Assembly: GCA_963850415.1 (NCBI GenBank)
Contig: CAWKLE010000003.1
Span: forward strand, 1,116,001-1,180,000
Source of the DNA: VAXT01 sp963850415
Lineage (GTDB): Bacteria > Actinomycetota > Thermoleophilia > Gaiellales > Gaiellaceae
DNA length: 64,000 nt
Direction: 5' to 3'
Positions 39,223-47,581 of this stretch are shown here, in pieces. The notes beneath the pieces were generated by a model that was not told the origin of the DNA, did not search any database, and saw only the letters and a program-made list of their open reading frames with translations. Each line of letters opens with the position of its first letter. The stretch's first letter is position 1. The translations under genes were made by a program, and so were the position numbers.

Positions 39223-40341
39223 GTGAAGCTGAGGCTGCTCGTCTGCGCGGCCGCTCTTTCCCTGGTTCCCCCGGCCCTCGCGGCTGGACCGAGCGTCCAC
39301 GCGCGCGCCTACGTCGTCGAGGACGGGCGCACGGGAGAGGTGCTCCTCGCCCACAACCCCGGCGAACGGGTCCCGATCGCGAGCCTGACGAAGATGATGA
39401 CGGTGCTGCTCACGCTCGAGCGCTCGCGGCTCGGCGACATGGTCACGATCTCGCCCGACGCGGCGGAGGTCGGCGAGTCCAGCATCGGCCTGCGCGCCGG
39501 GGAGCGGATCTCGGTTCGCGACCTCGTCGAGGCCGCGCTCATCCAGAGCGCGAACGACGCCGCCTGGGCGCTGGCCGACCACGTGGGCGGCGGCAGCGAG
39601 ACGAAGTTCGTGGCGCTGATGAACCGGCGGGCGCGGCAGCTCGGGCTCGACGACACGCACTTCGTCCGCCCAGACGGTCTCGACGCACCGGGACATGTCT
39701 CGAGCGCGCGCGACGTGACGGCCCTCGCCCGGCTCCTGATGCGGAAGCCGGTCGTCCGCAAGATCGTCGCCATGCGGGACGCGACGATCGAGGGTGATCG
39801 CCGGCTGCACACGTGGAACGACCTGCTCGGCGTCTATCCGGGCGTGGTCGGCGTCAAAACCGGGCATACCGCGGCCGCGGGATGGTCGGAGGCAGGCGCA
39901 GTCCGCGGCCCGGGCGTCACCGTCTACGCAACGATTCTCGGCAGCCCGTCCCGGCGCGTTCGCAACGACGGCCTGGCGGCGCTGATGACCTGGGGGCTCG
40001 CGCGCTTCCGCGTCGTCCAGATGGTGACCGCCGGTCACGTCTATGCGAGCGCGCGCACCTCGTACGACAAGAGCGACCTCGATCTGGTCGCGCCGCGTTC
40101 GGTCGGGCGCGCCGTCGTCACGGGCCGTCCGCTCGTGGAACGTATCGTGGCGCCGATGGGTGTCGACCTGCCCGTCCGGAAGGGCCAGGAGCTCGGAGAG
40201 GTGCGCGTGTACGAGCGGGGCAAGCTCGTGGCGCGCTCGCCGCTCGTCGCCGCCCGGTCGATCGACGAGCCCGGAGCCGCCGCCCGCGCGGGCTGGTACG
40301 CCAAGCGCGCCGCGCACAACATGTGGGGATGGGTTTCGTAA
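39223..40341 (+). CDS. Serine D-alanyl-D-alanine carboxypeptidase (PBP5/DacF type)
   Basis: A 372-aa penicillin-binding protein that trims peptidoglycan stem peptides outside the cytoplasmic membrane. Sec signal (about 1-21). Active-site motifs: SLTK (Ser54-Lys57), SAN (109-111) and KTG (212-214). A beta-rich C-terminal domain (about 265-345) is also present. A clear C-terminal amphipathic anchor is not seen. GTG start at 39223. Located four bases before a PfkB kinase on the same strand. Confidence 0.94.
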   Translation: MKLRLLVCAAALSLVPPALAAGPSVHARAYVVEDGRTGEVLLAHNPGERVPIASLTKMMTVLLTLERSRLGDMVTISPDAAEVGESSIGLRAGERISVRDLVEAALIQSANDAAWALADHVGGGSETKFVALMNRRARQLGLDDTHFVRPDGLDAPGHVSSARDVTALARLLMRKPVVRKIVAMRDATIEGDRRLHTWNDLLGVYPGVVGVKTGHTAAAGWSEAGAVRGPGVTVYATILGSPSRRVRNDGLAALMTWGLARFRVVQMVTAGHVYASARTSYDKSDLDLVAPRSVGRAVVTGRPLVERIVAPMGVDLPVRKGQELGEVRVYERGKLVARSPLVAARSIDEPGAAARAGWYAKRAAHNMWGWVS

Positions 40342-40345
40342 TCCC

Positions 40346-41299
40346 ATGATCGTCACCGTCACGCTCAACGCAGCTCTCGACCGGACGCTGACCGTCCCCA
40401 ACTTCCAGCGCGGCCAGCGGCACCGGGCGAGCGGCGGCCTGACGATCGCCGGCGGCAAGGGCATCAACGTCGCGCGGGCGCTGAAGCGGCTCGACGTGCC
40501 GGTCGTCGCGACGGGCCTCGCGGGCGGCCTGACCGGGACGCGCCTCGTCGAGGAGCTGACCGGAGAGGCGATCCTCAACGACTTCGTCCGCATCGCCGAC
40601 GAGTCGCGCACCTCGACGGCGGTCGTCGACCCGACCTCGAGCTCGTACACCGAGATCAACGAGTGGGGCCCACACGTCGAGCCCGAGGAGCTGGACATGT
40701 TCCGGGAGAAGCTGCGCTACCTGGCGAGGGCAGCCGACGTCGTCGTCTTCGCCGGCTCGCTCCCGCGCGGCGTCGAGGACGACTTCTACGGCGACCTGAT
40801 CCGCGAGCTGAACAAGCGGAGCATCCGGACCGTGCTCGATGCGGAAGGCGAGCCGCTGCGGATGGGAGCCGCGGCCGAGCCGTTCCTCGTCTCGCCGAAC
40901 CAGCGCGAGGCGGAGAGCCTCGTCGGCCAGGAGTTCCATGAGGACCAGGACTTCATCCAGGCGCTCGACGACATCGCCGAGCTCGGCGCGCGCAACGTGC
41001 TGATCACGCAGGAGTCGGGCTGCTTCGCGCTGCTCCGCGAGGAGCGGGAGGTGAAGCGGCTGCGGGCTGCCGCGCCGGAGGTCGACCCCGTGTCGACGGT
41101 CGGCTCCGGCGACGTGCTCCTGTCGGCCTTCCTCGCGGCGCGGGACGAGGGCAAGCCGCTCGACGAAGCACTCCGGGCGGCCGTCGGGGCGGGCGCGGCG
41201 TCGACGCTCGAGGTCGGCGCGGGCCGATTCGACCCACGCGAGGCGAGCCGGCTGGCGGGTCGCGTCGAGGTGACCGAGCTCGAACCGGCCGTCTCCTGA
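40346..41299 (+). CDS. PfkB-family sugar-phosphate kinase (1-phosphofructokinase type)
   Basis: A 317-aa PfkB kinase. IVTVTLNAALDRTLTVPNFQ at the N-terminus and GGKGINVARALKRLDVPVVA are typical of 1-phosphofructokinase/tagatose-6-phosphate kinase members. VVFAGSLPRGVEDDFYGDLI and the C-terminal anion-hole/base motif STVGSGDVLLSAFLAARDEG (Asp is the catalytic base) complete the active site. No PTS genes are nearby, so fructose 1-phosphate is not certain; phosphofructokinase 2-like use is possible. ATG at 40346. Confidence 0.88.
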   Translation: MIVTVTLNAALDRTLTVPNFQRGQRHRASGGLTIAGGKGINVARALKRLDVPVVATGLAGGLTGTRLVEELTGEAILNDFVRIADESRTSTAVVDPTSSSYTEINEWGPHVEPEELDMFREKLRYLARAADVVVFAGSLPRGVEDDFYGDLIRELNKRSIRTVLDAEGEPLRMGAAAEPFLVSPNQREAESLVGQEFHEDQDFIQALDDIAELGARNVLITQESGCFALLREEREVKRLRAAAPEVDPVSTVGSGDVLLSAFLAARDEGKPLDEALRAAVGAGAASTLEVGAGRFDPREASRLAGRVEVTELEPAVS

Positions 41300-41305
41300 G
41301 GCTGG

Positions 41306-41311
41306 TACGAT
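41306..41311 (+). promoter_or_regulatory. -10 hexamer of the guaB3-guaA transcript
   Basis: TACGAT just after the PfkB stop. Transcription would begin near 41318, leaving a leader of about 85 bases that contains the terminator-like hairpin at 41355-41384 before the guaB3 start. Confidence 0.4.
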
Positions 41312-41354
41312 CGACTGCCACTTTGAAAGGCGTAACGCGACACGGTTTTTCTGG

Positions 41355-41384
41355 CCCAGGCGATCTATCGAGCCTGGGTTTTTT
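41355..41384 (+). terminator. Intrinsic terminator or attenuator in front of guaB3
   Basis: CCCAGGC (41355-41361) and GCCTGGG (41372-41378) form a seven-base stem with a ten-base loop, followed by TTTTTT (41379-41384). It lies 18 bases before the guaB3 GTG. It may simply end the PfkB transcript, or act as an attenuator if the TACGAT promoter is used. Confidence 0.75.
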
Positions 41385-41402
41385 GCATAGAGGGGGGCTC
41401 AC

Positions 41403-42560
41403 GTGGATGTAGAGATTGGTCGCGGCAAGAAGGCACGGCACGCATACGGCTTCGACGACATCGCGATCGTCCCGAGCCGCAGGACGCGCGACCCGCAGGA
41501 CGTCGACATCGGCTGGAAGCTCGGCCCGCACCTGCTCGAGCTGCCGCTCCTCGCCTCCGCGATGGACGGCGTCGTCTCGCCGGCGACCGCGATCGCGCTC
41601 GGGAAGCTCGGCGGGCTCGGCGTGCTCAACCTCGAGGGCATCTACACGCGCTACGAGAACCCCGATGCCGAGCTCGAGCGGATCGCGAAGCTGCCGAAGG
41701 ACCGCGCGACGCGAGGCCTGCAGGAGATCTACGCCAAGGCCGTCGAGCCGAAGCTGATCGCGGCGCGGATCGAGGAGATCAAGCGCGCAGGCGTCCTCGC
41801 GGCCGGCTCGCTCACGCCGCAGAAGGTGCGAGACCACTACGAGCTCGCGCTCGAGGCGGGCCTCGACGTGCTCGTCATCCAGGGCACCGTCGTCTCGGCC
41901 GAGCACGTCTCCTCGAACGGGCAGGCGCTGAACCTGAAGGAGTTCATCGCGAGCCTGCCGATCCCAACGCTCGTCGGCGGCTGCGCTTCGTACCAGACGG
42001 CTCTGCACCTGATGCGCACCGGCGCGGAGGGCGTCCTCGTCGGCGTCGGGCCCGGTCATGCCTGCACAACACGCGGCGTGCTCGGCGTCGGCGTCCCGCA
42101 GGCGACGGCGATCTCGGATGCTGCTGCGGCACGCGTGCAGCACCTGCTCGAGACCGGGAAGTACGTGAACGTGATCGCGGACGGCGGCATGCGCACCGGC
42201 GGCGACATCTCGAAGGCGGTCGCCTGCGGCGCGGACGCCGTGATGGTCGGCTCGCCTCTCGCCCGCGCGAAGGAGGCGCCCGGACGCGGCTACCACTGGG
42301 GGATGGCGACGTTCCATCCGACGCTGCCGCGCGGCGCCCGCGTCCAGGTCGACCAGAGCGCCTCGCTCGAGGAGATCGTGGTCGGCCCTGCGCGCGAGAA
42401 CGACGGGACGCTGAACCTGATGGGCGCGCTGCGCACGTCGATGGCGACATGCGGGTACGAGTCGATCCACGACTTCCAGAAGGCCGAGATCATGCTCGCG
42501 CCGTCGATCAAGACCGAGGGCAAGTCGCTCCAGCAGGCCCAGAAGATCGGTATGGGTTGA
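41403..42560 (+). CDS. guaB3: GuaB3-type IMP dehydrogenase family protein
   Basis: A 385-aa member of the IMPDH/GMP reductase superfamily without CBS domains. It has AYGFDDIAIVPSRRTRDPQD at the N-terminus, LPLLASAMDGVVSPATAIAL, and the catalytic cysteine loop VGPGHACTTRGVLGVGVPQA, then VIADGGMRTGGDISKAVACG and MVGSPLARAKEAPGRGYHWG. This is the GuaB3 branch seen in actinobacteria and cyanobacteria. Its neighbour guaA suggests a role in GMP supply; whether it oxidises IMP or has another activity is not settled by sequence. GTG at 41403 has GAGGGGGG upstream. guaA starts within its TGA (TGATG). Confidence 0.9.
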   Translation: MDVEIGRGKKARHAYGFDDIAIVPSRRTRDPQDVDIGWKLGPHLLELPLLASAMDGVVSPATAIALGKLGGLGVLNLEGIYTRYENPDAELERIAKLPKDRATRGLQEIYAKAVEPKLIAARIEEIKRAGVLAAGSLTPQKVRDHYELALEAGLDVLVIQGTVVSAEHVSSNGQALNLKEFIASLPIPTLVGGCASYQTALHLMRTGAEGVLVGVGPGHACTTRGVLGVGVPQATAISDAAAARVQHLLETGKYVNVIADGGMRTGGDISKAVACGADAVMVGSPLARAKEAPGRGYHWGMATFHPTLPRGARVQVDQSASLEEIVVGPARENDGTLNLMGALRTSMATCGYESIHDFQKAEIMLAPSIKTEGKSLQQAQKIGMG

Positions 42561-44135
42561 TGGGGGAAGTCGTCCCGCTTCCAACCTCCGAGCCGGCCGC
42601 AGAAGAGCGGCCGGTGCTCGTTCTGGACTGCGGCGGCCAGTACTCGCAGCTGATCGCGCGCCGCGTGCGCGAGTGCCGCGTCTACTCGGAGCTCGTCCCG
42701 CACACGATCTCGCCGGACCAGGTCCGTGGACGTGACCCGTTGGCACTCGTCCTCTCGGGCGGGCCGGCTTCCGTCTACGCGGAGGGCGCCCCGCAGGTCG
42801 ACCCGGGCATCTTCGAGCTCGGGATCCCGACGCTCGGGATCTGTTACGGCATGCAGGTCATGGCTCAGGAGCTCGGCGGCAAGGTCGAGCGGACGGGGAT
42901 CTCCGAATTCGGGAAGACCGAGTTCACGGTGGAAGGCGGCGAGCTCTTCACGAACCTTCCGCCCGAGCAGGTCGGCTGGATGAGCCATCGCGATTCCGTG
43001 ACTGCGCCGCCCGAGGGCGCACGCGTCGTCGCCTCCTCGCAGTCGACTCCGATCACGGCGTTCGAGGACTCGAAGCGGCGACTGTACGGCGTCCAGTTCC
43101 ACCCCGAGGTCGTGCACACGCCGTACGGCAACGACCTGCTGAAGAACTTCCTCTACTCGGTCGCCGACGCGCCACCGACGTGGACGGCCGCCGCGGTGAT
43201 CGAGGAGCAGGTCGAGCGAATCCGCGCGCAGGTGGGGTCGGAGCGCGTGCTGTGCGCCCTCTCGGGTGGAGTGGACTCGGCAGTCGCGGCGCTGCTCGTC
43301 TACAAGGCGGTCGGTGACCAGCTGACGTGCGTCTTCGTCGACCACGGCCTGCTCCGCAAGGACGAGGCGGTGCAGGTCGTCGAGACCTTCGGCAACCATT
43401 TTCACGTTCCGCTGGTTCACGTCGAGGCGGAGGAGCGCTTCCTCGGGAAGCTCGCGGGCGTCACCGATCCCGAGGACAAGCGGCGCGCGATCGGTGAGGA
43501 GTTCATCCGCGTCTTCGAGCAAGAGTCCGAGAAGCTGGGGCAGATTCGCTACCTCGTCCAGGGCACGCTCTACTCGGACGTGATCGAGTCCGGCGGGGAC
43601 GAGTCTGTCGCGGCGACGATCAAGTCGCACCACAACGTGGGCGGCCTGCCCGAGGACATCGACTTCGAGCTCGTCGAACCGCTCCGGCTGCTCTTCAAGG
43701 ACGAGGTGCGGCGCGTCGGCGAGGAGCTCGGGCTGCCCGAGCGGATGGTCTGGCGCCAGCCGTTCCCCGGCCCCGGGCTCGCGATCCGGATCATCGGCGA
43801 CGTCACGCACGAGCGGCTCGAGATCCTCCGCGAGGCCGATGCGATCCTGCAGGAGGAGGTTCGCCGCGCCGGGCTCTACCGCGACCTCTGGCAGAGCTTC
43901 GCGGTGCTGCCCGGCGATCCGGTCGGTGGGCGTGCAGGGCGACGAGCGCACATACGCGTACCCGATCGTGATTCGGGCGGTGACCTCGGAGGACGCGATG
44001 ACCGCCGACTGGGCGCGCCTGCCCTACGACCTGCTGGAGACGATCTCGAGCCGGATCATCAACGAGATCCCGGGCGTGAACCGCGTGGCGCTCGACATCT
44101 CGTCGAAGCCGCCGAGCACGATCGAATGGGAGTAG
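42560..44135 (+). CDS. guaA: GMP synthase, glutamine-hydrolysing (frameshifted)
   Basis: Converts XMP to GMP using glutamine. The amidotransferase domain has LVLDCGGQYSQLIARRVREC, the nucleophile in GICYGMQ and QFHPEVVHTPYG. The PP-loop ATPase is CALSGGVDSAVAALLVYKA, followed by GQIRYLVQGTLYSDVIESG and WRQPFPGPGLAIRIIGDVT. Near the end, one extra C at 43910-43912 (GTGCTGCCC) breaks the frame. With CC it reads AVLPAIRSVGVQGDERTYAYP and continues to the perfect dimerisation tail INEIPGVNRVALDISSKPPS TIEWE. A sequencing insertion is likely because GuaA is normally essential. Confidence 0.92.
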
Positions 44136-44166
44136 GACGGCGCGGTCTGGGCATATCCGCTAGGCC

Positions 44167-44361
44167 GTGCTGTATCGCCTGATCGGATTCTGGGTCGTGC
44201 GCCGGGCCTACCGGATCGTGACCGCGGACGATCCGCGTCCGCTCGCCGGGCGCCTGGGAGCCGAGGGCAGACGAATCCTGATCGGCGCTGCGGTCACGCT
44301 CGTCCTCCTGGCCCTCGGCGTGATCCTGCTGCTCGCCCTCCTGATCGCCCTCGCCACCTGA
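44167..44361 (+). CDS. Small membrane protein
   Basis: A 64-aa protein: N-terminal amphipathic part (MLYRLIGFWVVRRAYRIVTA), a charged middle (RPLAGRLGAEGRRIL) and one long hydrophobic helix (GAAVTLVLLALGVILLLALL). GTG start at 44167, 31 bases after guaA. Its TGA stop lies inside the left inverted repeat of the element at 44358-44475, so the natural C-terminus may have been altered by the insertion. Function unknown. Confidence 0.55.
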   Translation: MLYRLIGFWVVRRAYRIVTADDPRPLAGRLGAEGRRILIGAAVTLVLLALGVILLLALLIALAT

Positions 44362-44475
44362 AACGGGGTCAGACCCCGACACGAAAGCGTGACAATTTCT
44401 CCACAGGCGCGCCCAACCACGCGGTGCATGGCTACAGCGGACCGCGAATTTGTAAAGAGGTCTGACCCCGTTCAG
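44358..44475. mobile_element. MITE/REP-like element with 17-18 base inverted ends
   Basis: Left end CTGAAACGGGGTCAGACC (44358-44375) matches the reverse complement of the right end GGTCTGACCCCGTTCAG (44459-44475) except for one missing base. The 118-base interior has a small CACG-AAA-CGTG hairpin (44380-44391) and AT-richer patches (GACAATTTCT, GAATTTGTAAAG) unlike its surroundings. The palindromic GGGGTCAGACCCC core recurs in many bacterial genomes as a dispersed repeat. No coding frame. It contains the stop codons of both flanking convergent genes. Confidence 0.65.
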
Positions 44476-45515
44476 GAAGGTGTGAAGCGCGGGTAGCGGG
44501 CTCGCACCTCGTCGATGAAGGCGGCGAGGCGGGTCGCGAGCTCCGGGTCCTCGATCTCGAGCACGTTCTCCGCGTTCTGCTCGCCCGAGCGCGACAGGTT
44601 GAAGCTGCCCGCGAAGACGACGTCGTCGACGACCGTGACCTTCGCGTGCATGAAGTCGTGCACCGTGCCGACGCCGTACGGCGTGGACGGCTTGGCCGAA
44701 AAGTCCGCCTTCAGCGCCTGCCTCAGGAGCGGGAGCTTCCACGAGGCGTTGCCGTCGATGCCCCACTGGTAGATGACGCCCTCGATCTGCGGCCGGTCGA
44801 GGCAGCCCGCGATGTCGAGCTTGTCCGCGATCCGCTCGCAGAGCGCCGACAGCACCGGCGCGACGGTCAGCACGGGCGAACAGATCCGCACGCGACGCTT
44901 CGCCCGCCTGATCCGCTTCGCGATCCGCCGCGACAACGCCTCGCCGAACCCTGGCGTGAACCACGCGCGCACGTTGACCTCCCCGACCCGCACCGGATTG
45001 GGCTCGACGAAGCCGCTCTGCTCGACGATCCCCTTCGACCAGAGCTGCTCGAAGTCCGCCGTGAAGTCGGCCGCGAGCCTCGTGGACTCAGTGATCAGGA
45101 TCACGTTCTCCTGCCGCGTCCACGAATCGTCCGTCCAGTTCGCAGACCCGGTCCACACGGACTCGCCGTCGCGCACCACGTACTTGTGGTGCATCAGATC
45201 GGGGATGCCCGCGATCGGCCGGTGCGGCACGCCCAGAGACGAGATCAGCGCGACATCCGGCTCCGGCGGTGGCGGCACCGGGATCGGGTTCCGATGGCCG
45301 ACGTCATAGATCATCCGCACCGCCACACCGCGCGCGGCCGCAGCCTTGATCGCTCCGCCGACGAGCTCCGCGGTCTCCGGCGCCAGGTGGAAGTCGTACT
45401 GCGCGAGGTCGAGTGACCGCCGAGCAGCCTCCAGGAAGGACACGATCTGCTTCGCCACGTCGACGGCGCTCTGACCGCCGTCCGTGAGCGTCCGGATCTC
45501 GAGCGAGTCGCTCAG
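44472..45515 (-). CDS. Phospholipase D-like protein
   Basis: A 347-aa protein with two PLD-type HxK motifs. The first is LMHHKYVVRDGESVWTGSAN (full HxK(x)4D-like), the second FMHAKVTVVDDVVFAGSFNL. It has no signal peptide, so it is probably cytoplasmic; members include nucleases, phospholipases and phosphatidyltransferases. The frame begins with CTG at 45515 in a CTGA overlap with the upstream binding-protein gene; no ATG/GTG is nearby except GTG 18 codons downstream, so the start is uncertain. Its stop lies in the right end of the inverted-repeat element. Confidence 0.84.
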   Translation of the reverse strand: MSDSLEIRTLTDGGQSAVDVAKQIVSFLEAARRSLDLAQYDFHLAPETAELVGGAIKAAAARGVAVRMIYDVGHRNPIPVPPPPEPDVALISSLGVPHRPIAGIPDLMHHKYVVRDGESVWTGSANWTDDSWTRQENVILITESTRLAADFTADFEQLWSKGIVEQSGFVEPNPVRVGEVNVRAWFTPGFGEALSRRIAKRIRRAKRRVRICSPVLTVAPVLSALCERIADKLDIAGCLDRPQIEGVIYQWGIDGNASWKLPLLRQALKADFSAKPSTPYGVGTVHDFMHAKVTVVDDVVFAGSFNLSRSGEQNAENVLEIEDPELATRLAAFIDEVRARYPRFTPS

Positions 45516-46726
45516 CGGACGCTGACGAGGCCGCCGACCTGGCGCCACCTGCCGGCGTGGAAGCGCAGCATCCGCGTGCGCTCGACCGGGTAGTAGTCGT
45601 TCGGGCCCGTCCGCACCGTCACGCCCTTGGCGAGGAACGGGTTCCCGCGCTCGTTGAGATGCGTGGCCGCCCGAAGCAGCGAGGCCCGCGTCGGCTGCGC
45701 GCCCGCACGGCGCAGCGCGTCGACCATCGTGAACGCGGCCGCCATCCCGTACAGGTTCGCCACCTCTCGCACCTTCGTGCCCGGAAGATAACGCCGCAGG
45801 ATCTGCTTGTAGAGCTTGACCCCGCGGTCCTTCGCTAGCGCCGGGTCGGTCGGATCCTTCAGGAACTGACTCGAGATCGCTCCTTCGACGAGCCGCTTGT
45901 CCGTGTTCCGCTGGACGACGTCCATCACGAAGGGGTCGATCGAGACCGAGTTGAGGTAGATCCGCGGTCGCCAACCGAGCTTGTGGATCGCGAGGAACGC
46001 CTGGATCGTCTGCGTCGGCAGCGCGAAGATCATGATCGTGTCCGCGTGCGAGGCCTTGAGGCGCGCGATCTGCGCGTTCAGGTCAGTGTCCGAGAGCGCG
46101 TACGTCTGGACGCCGACGATTCGCGACGACAGGGTTCCCAGCCCGGCCTTGAGTCCGGCGAACATGTCCTCGCCGTACTCCGAGTCCTCGTGCAGGACGG
46201 CGATGCGCGACCGCGGCCGTGTCCGCTTGACGTACCGCCCGTAGAGCGCACCCTCGCCGGCGAAGCGCGGGAGGAACCCCATCGTCCACTTGTACTGCCT
46301 ACGCTCGAGCGCCAGTGCCGAGAGGCCGCTGCCGACGAAGAGCTGCGGGACTCCGAACTGGTTCAGGTACGGGCGAACCGCCAGTGCGTGCTCGGTCCCG
46401 ACGCTTCCGAAGATCGCGAAGACCTTGTCGTTCTCGACGAGCTCCCGGGTCTTGCGGACGGTCTCGGACGGGTCGTAGGCGTCGTCGACGAAGAGGTAGC
46501 GGATCTTGCGGCCGCGGACTCCGCCACGGTCGTTGACGTACTGGAAGTACGCGTTCGCCCCGCGCGCGACGGCGGCGTACGCAACCTCGTCGCCGCTCAG
46601 CGGGACGGTCGCGCCGAGCAGGATCGAGTCGTTCGTGATCCCGGGGTCGCCCGCGCCACCTGCGAGGGCCGCTGGCAGCCCGACGGCGAGCGCGACGAGC
46701 ACGAGGATGAGGGCGAGACGCCGCAA
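45512..46726 (-). CDS. Branched-chain amino acid-type ABC substrate-binding protein
   Basis: A 404-aa periplasmic-type binding protein of the LivJ/LivK (Leu/Ile/Val-binding) family. Signal peptide about 1-22 (LALILVLVALAVGLPAALA). Core: ITNDSILLGATVPLSGDEVA, ANAYFQYVNDRGGVRGRKIR, FAIFGSVGTEHALAVRPYLN, IAVLHEDSEYGEDMFAGLKA. No permease or ATPase genes are adjacent, so it may serve a remote transporter or act as a sensor. TTG start at 46726; GATAAT (46740-46735) lies eight bases upstream. The next gene overlaps its stop. Confidence 0.9.
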   Translation of the reverse strand: MRRLALILVLVALAVGLPAALAGGAGDPGITNDSILLGATVPLSGDEVAYAAVARGANAYFQYVNDRGGVRGRKIRYLFVDDAYDPSETVRKTRELVENDKVFAIFGSVGTEHALAVRPYLNQFGVPQLFVGSGLSALALERRQYKWTMGFLPRFAGEGALYGRYVKRTRPRSRIAVLHEDSEYGEDMFAGLKAGLGTLSSRIVGVQTYALSDTDLNAQIARLKASHADTIMIFALPTQTIQAFLAIHKLGWRPRIYLNSVSIDPFVMDVVQRNTDKRLVEGAISSQFLKDPTDPALAKDRGVKLYKQILRRYLPGTKVREVANLYGMAAAFTMVDALRRAGAQPTRASLLRAATHLNERGNPFLAKGVTVRTGPNDYYPVERTRMLRFHAGRWRQVGGLVSVR

Positions 46727-46734
46727 CCCGCCGG

Positions 46735-46742
46735 ATTATCCT
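46735..46742. promoter_or_regulatory. Overlapping divergent leaderless promoters
   Basis: Minus GATAAT (46740-46735) is eight bases before TTG 46726; plus TATCCT (46737-46742) is six bases before GTG 46749. Same overlapping layout as three other divergent pairs in the window. Confidence 0.5.
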
Positions 46743-46748
46743 GTCGGC

Positions 46749-47078
46749 GTGCCGAGCTCGCCAGCGAAGAGGCTGATTCTCCTCTACGGGCTACTGACGG
46801 CACTGACGTATCCGGTCGCGGCGCTCGCCGGCGAGCTGGACTATCCGGGCGTTCCCGAGACGGTGTTCTCGCTCGTCGTGTACGGCGCCATTCTCTGGGG
46901 GCTCTGGAAGGGATCGGGGGTCGCGTGGGGGTTCGCCGCGATCCTCGACATCTTTGCGCTGACCTCCTTGTGGCTGGTGGGGCTCCCCTTCGGATCGACG
47001 CTGATCGTCCTGCTCGGGGTGACCGTGGCGCAGCTCGTAATCCTCTTCACGCCGTCGGTGCGCGCGCACGCGTTTTGA
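46749..47078 (+). CDS. Four-helix membrane protein of unknown function
   Basis: A 109-aa protein with four hydrophobic segments (RLILLYGLLTALTYPVAALA, VFSLVVYGAILWGLWKGSGV, AAILDIFALTSLWLVGLPFG, LIVLLGVTVAQLVILFTPSV). No family is recognised. GTG at 46749 follows TATCCT by six bases. Its TGA overlaps the TTG start of the glycosylase-like gene (TTGA). Confidence 0.65.
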   Translation: MPSSPAKRLILLYGLLTALTYPVAALAGELDYPGVPETVFSLVVYGAILWGLWKGSGVAWGFAAILDIFALTSLWLVGLPFGSTLIVLLGVTVAQLVILFTPSVRAHAF

Positions 47079-47581
47079 TCCAGCGCCTCGCGGCCGCGCG
47101 GATCGGCTCGACGTACAACCAGTACGCGGAATCCGGGTTGCTCCGCCGCCGGCTGGCGGACTACCTCGGGCGGCGCGCGGGAGCCGAGCTCCTGCTCGTC
47201 GGCGAGGCGGCCGGGTACCGCGGCGCGCGGATCAGCGGCATTCCGTTCACCTCCGAGCGCCAGTTGACTGGAAGCGGGCCTGCGGAGGCCTCGGCGACGA
47301 TCGTCCACCGCGTGCTCGACGAGTTCGGCCTCGAGGAGCACGTGCTGCTCTGGAACGTTGTTCCCACCCACCCGCACCGGGCCGGGGAGCCTTCCTCCAA
47401 CCGTTGTCCACGGGCCGACGAGATCGAGGCGTCCCGTCCGTTCCTCGAGCTCGTCGCGGCGGGTCGCCGAGTCGTCCCGGTGGGCCGGGTAGCGGAGGCC
47501 GCGCTCGGGACGGCCGGAATCCGGCACCCCTCGCACGGCGGCGCTCAGGAGTTCCGAGCAGGGCTGGCCGCGCTTGTCTGA
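47075..47581 (+). CDS. Uracil-DNA glycosylase superfamily protein
   Basis: A 168-aa protein of the UDG fold. The first motif is LLLVGEAAGYRGARISGIPF (compare GEAPGxxGxxxxGxPF of family 4/5-like members), followed by FTSERQLTG, the strand LLWNVVPTHPHRAGEPSSN and the C-terminal motif RHPSHGGAQEF. It may excise deaminated bases; the specific subfamily is not clear. TTG start at 47075 overlaps the upstream stop. The stop overlaps the MFS gene by eight bases. Confidence 0.78.
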   Translation: MIQRLAAARIGSTYNQYAESGLLRRRLADYLGRRAGAELLLVGEAAGYRGARISGIPFTSERQLTGSGPAEASATIVHRVLDEFGLEEHVLLWNVVPTHPHRAGEPSSNRCPRADEIEASRPFLELVAAGRRVVPVGRVAEAALGTAGIRHPSHGGAQEFRAGLAALV

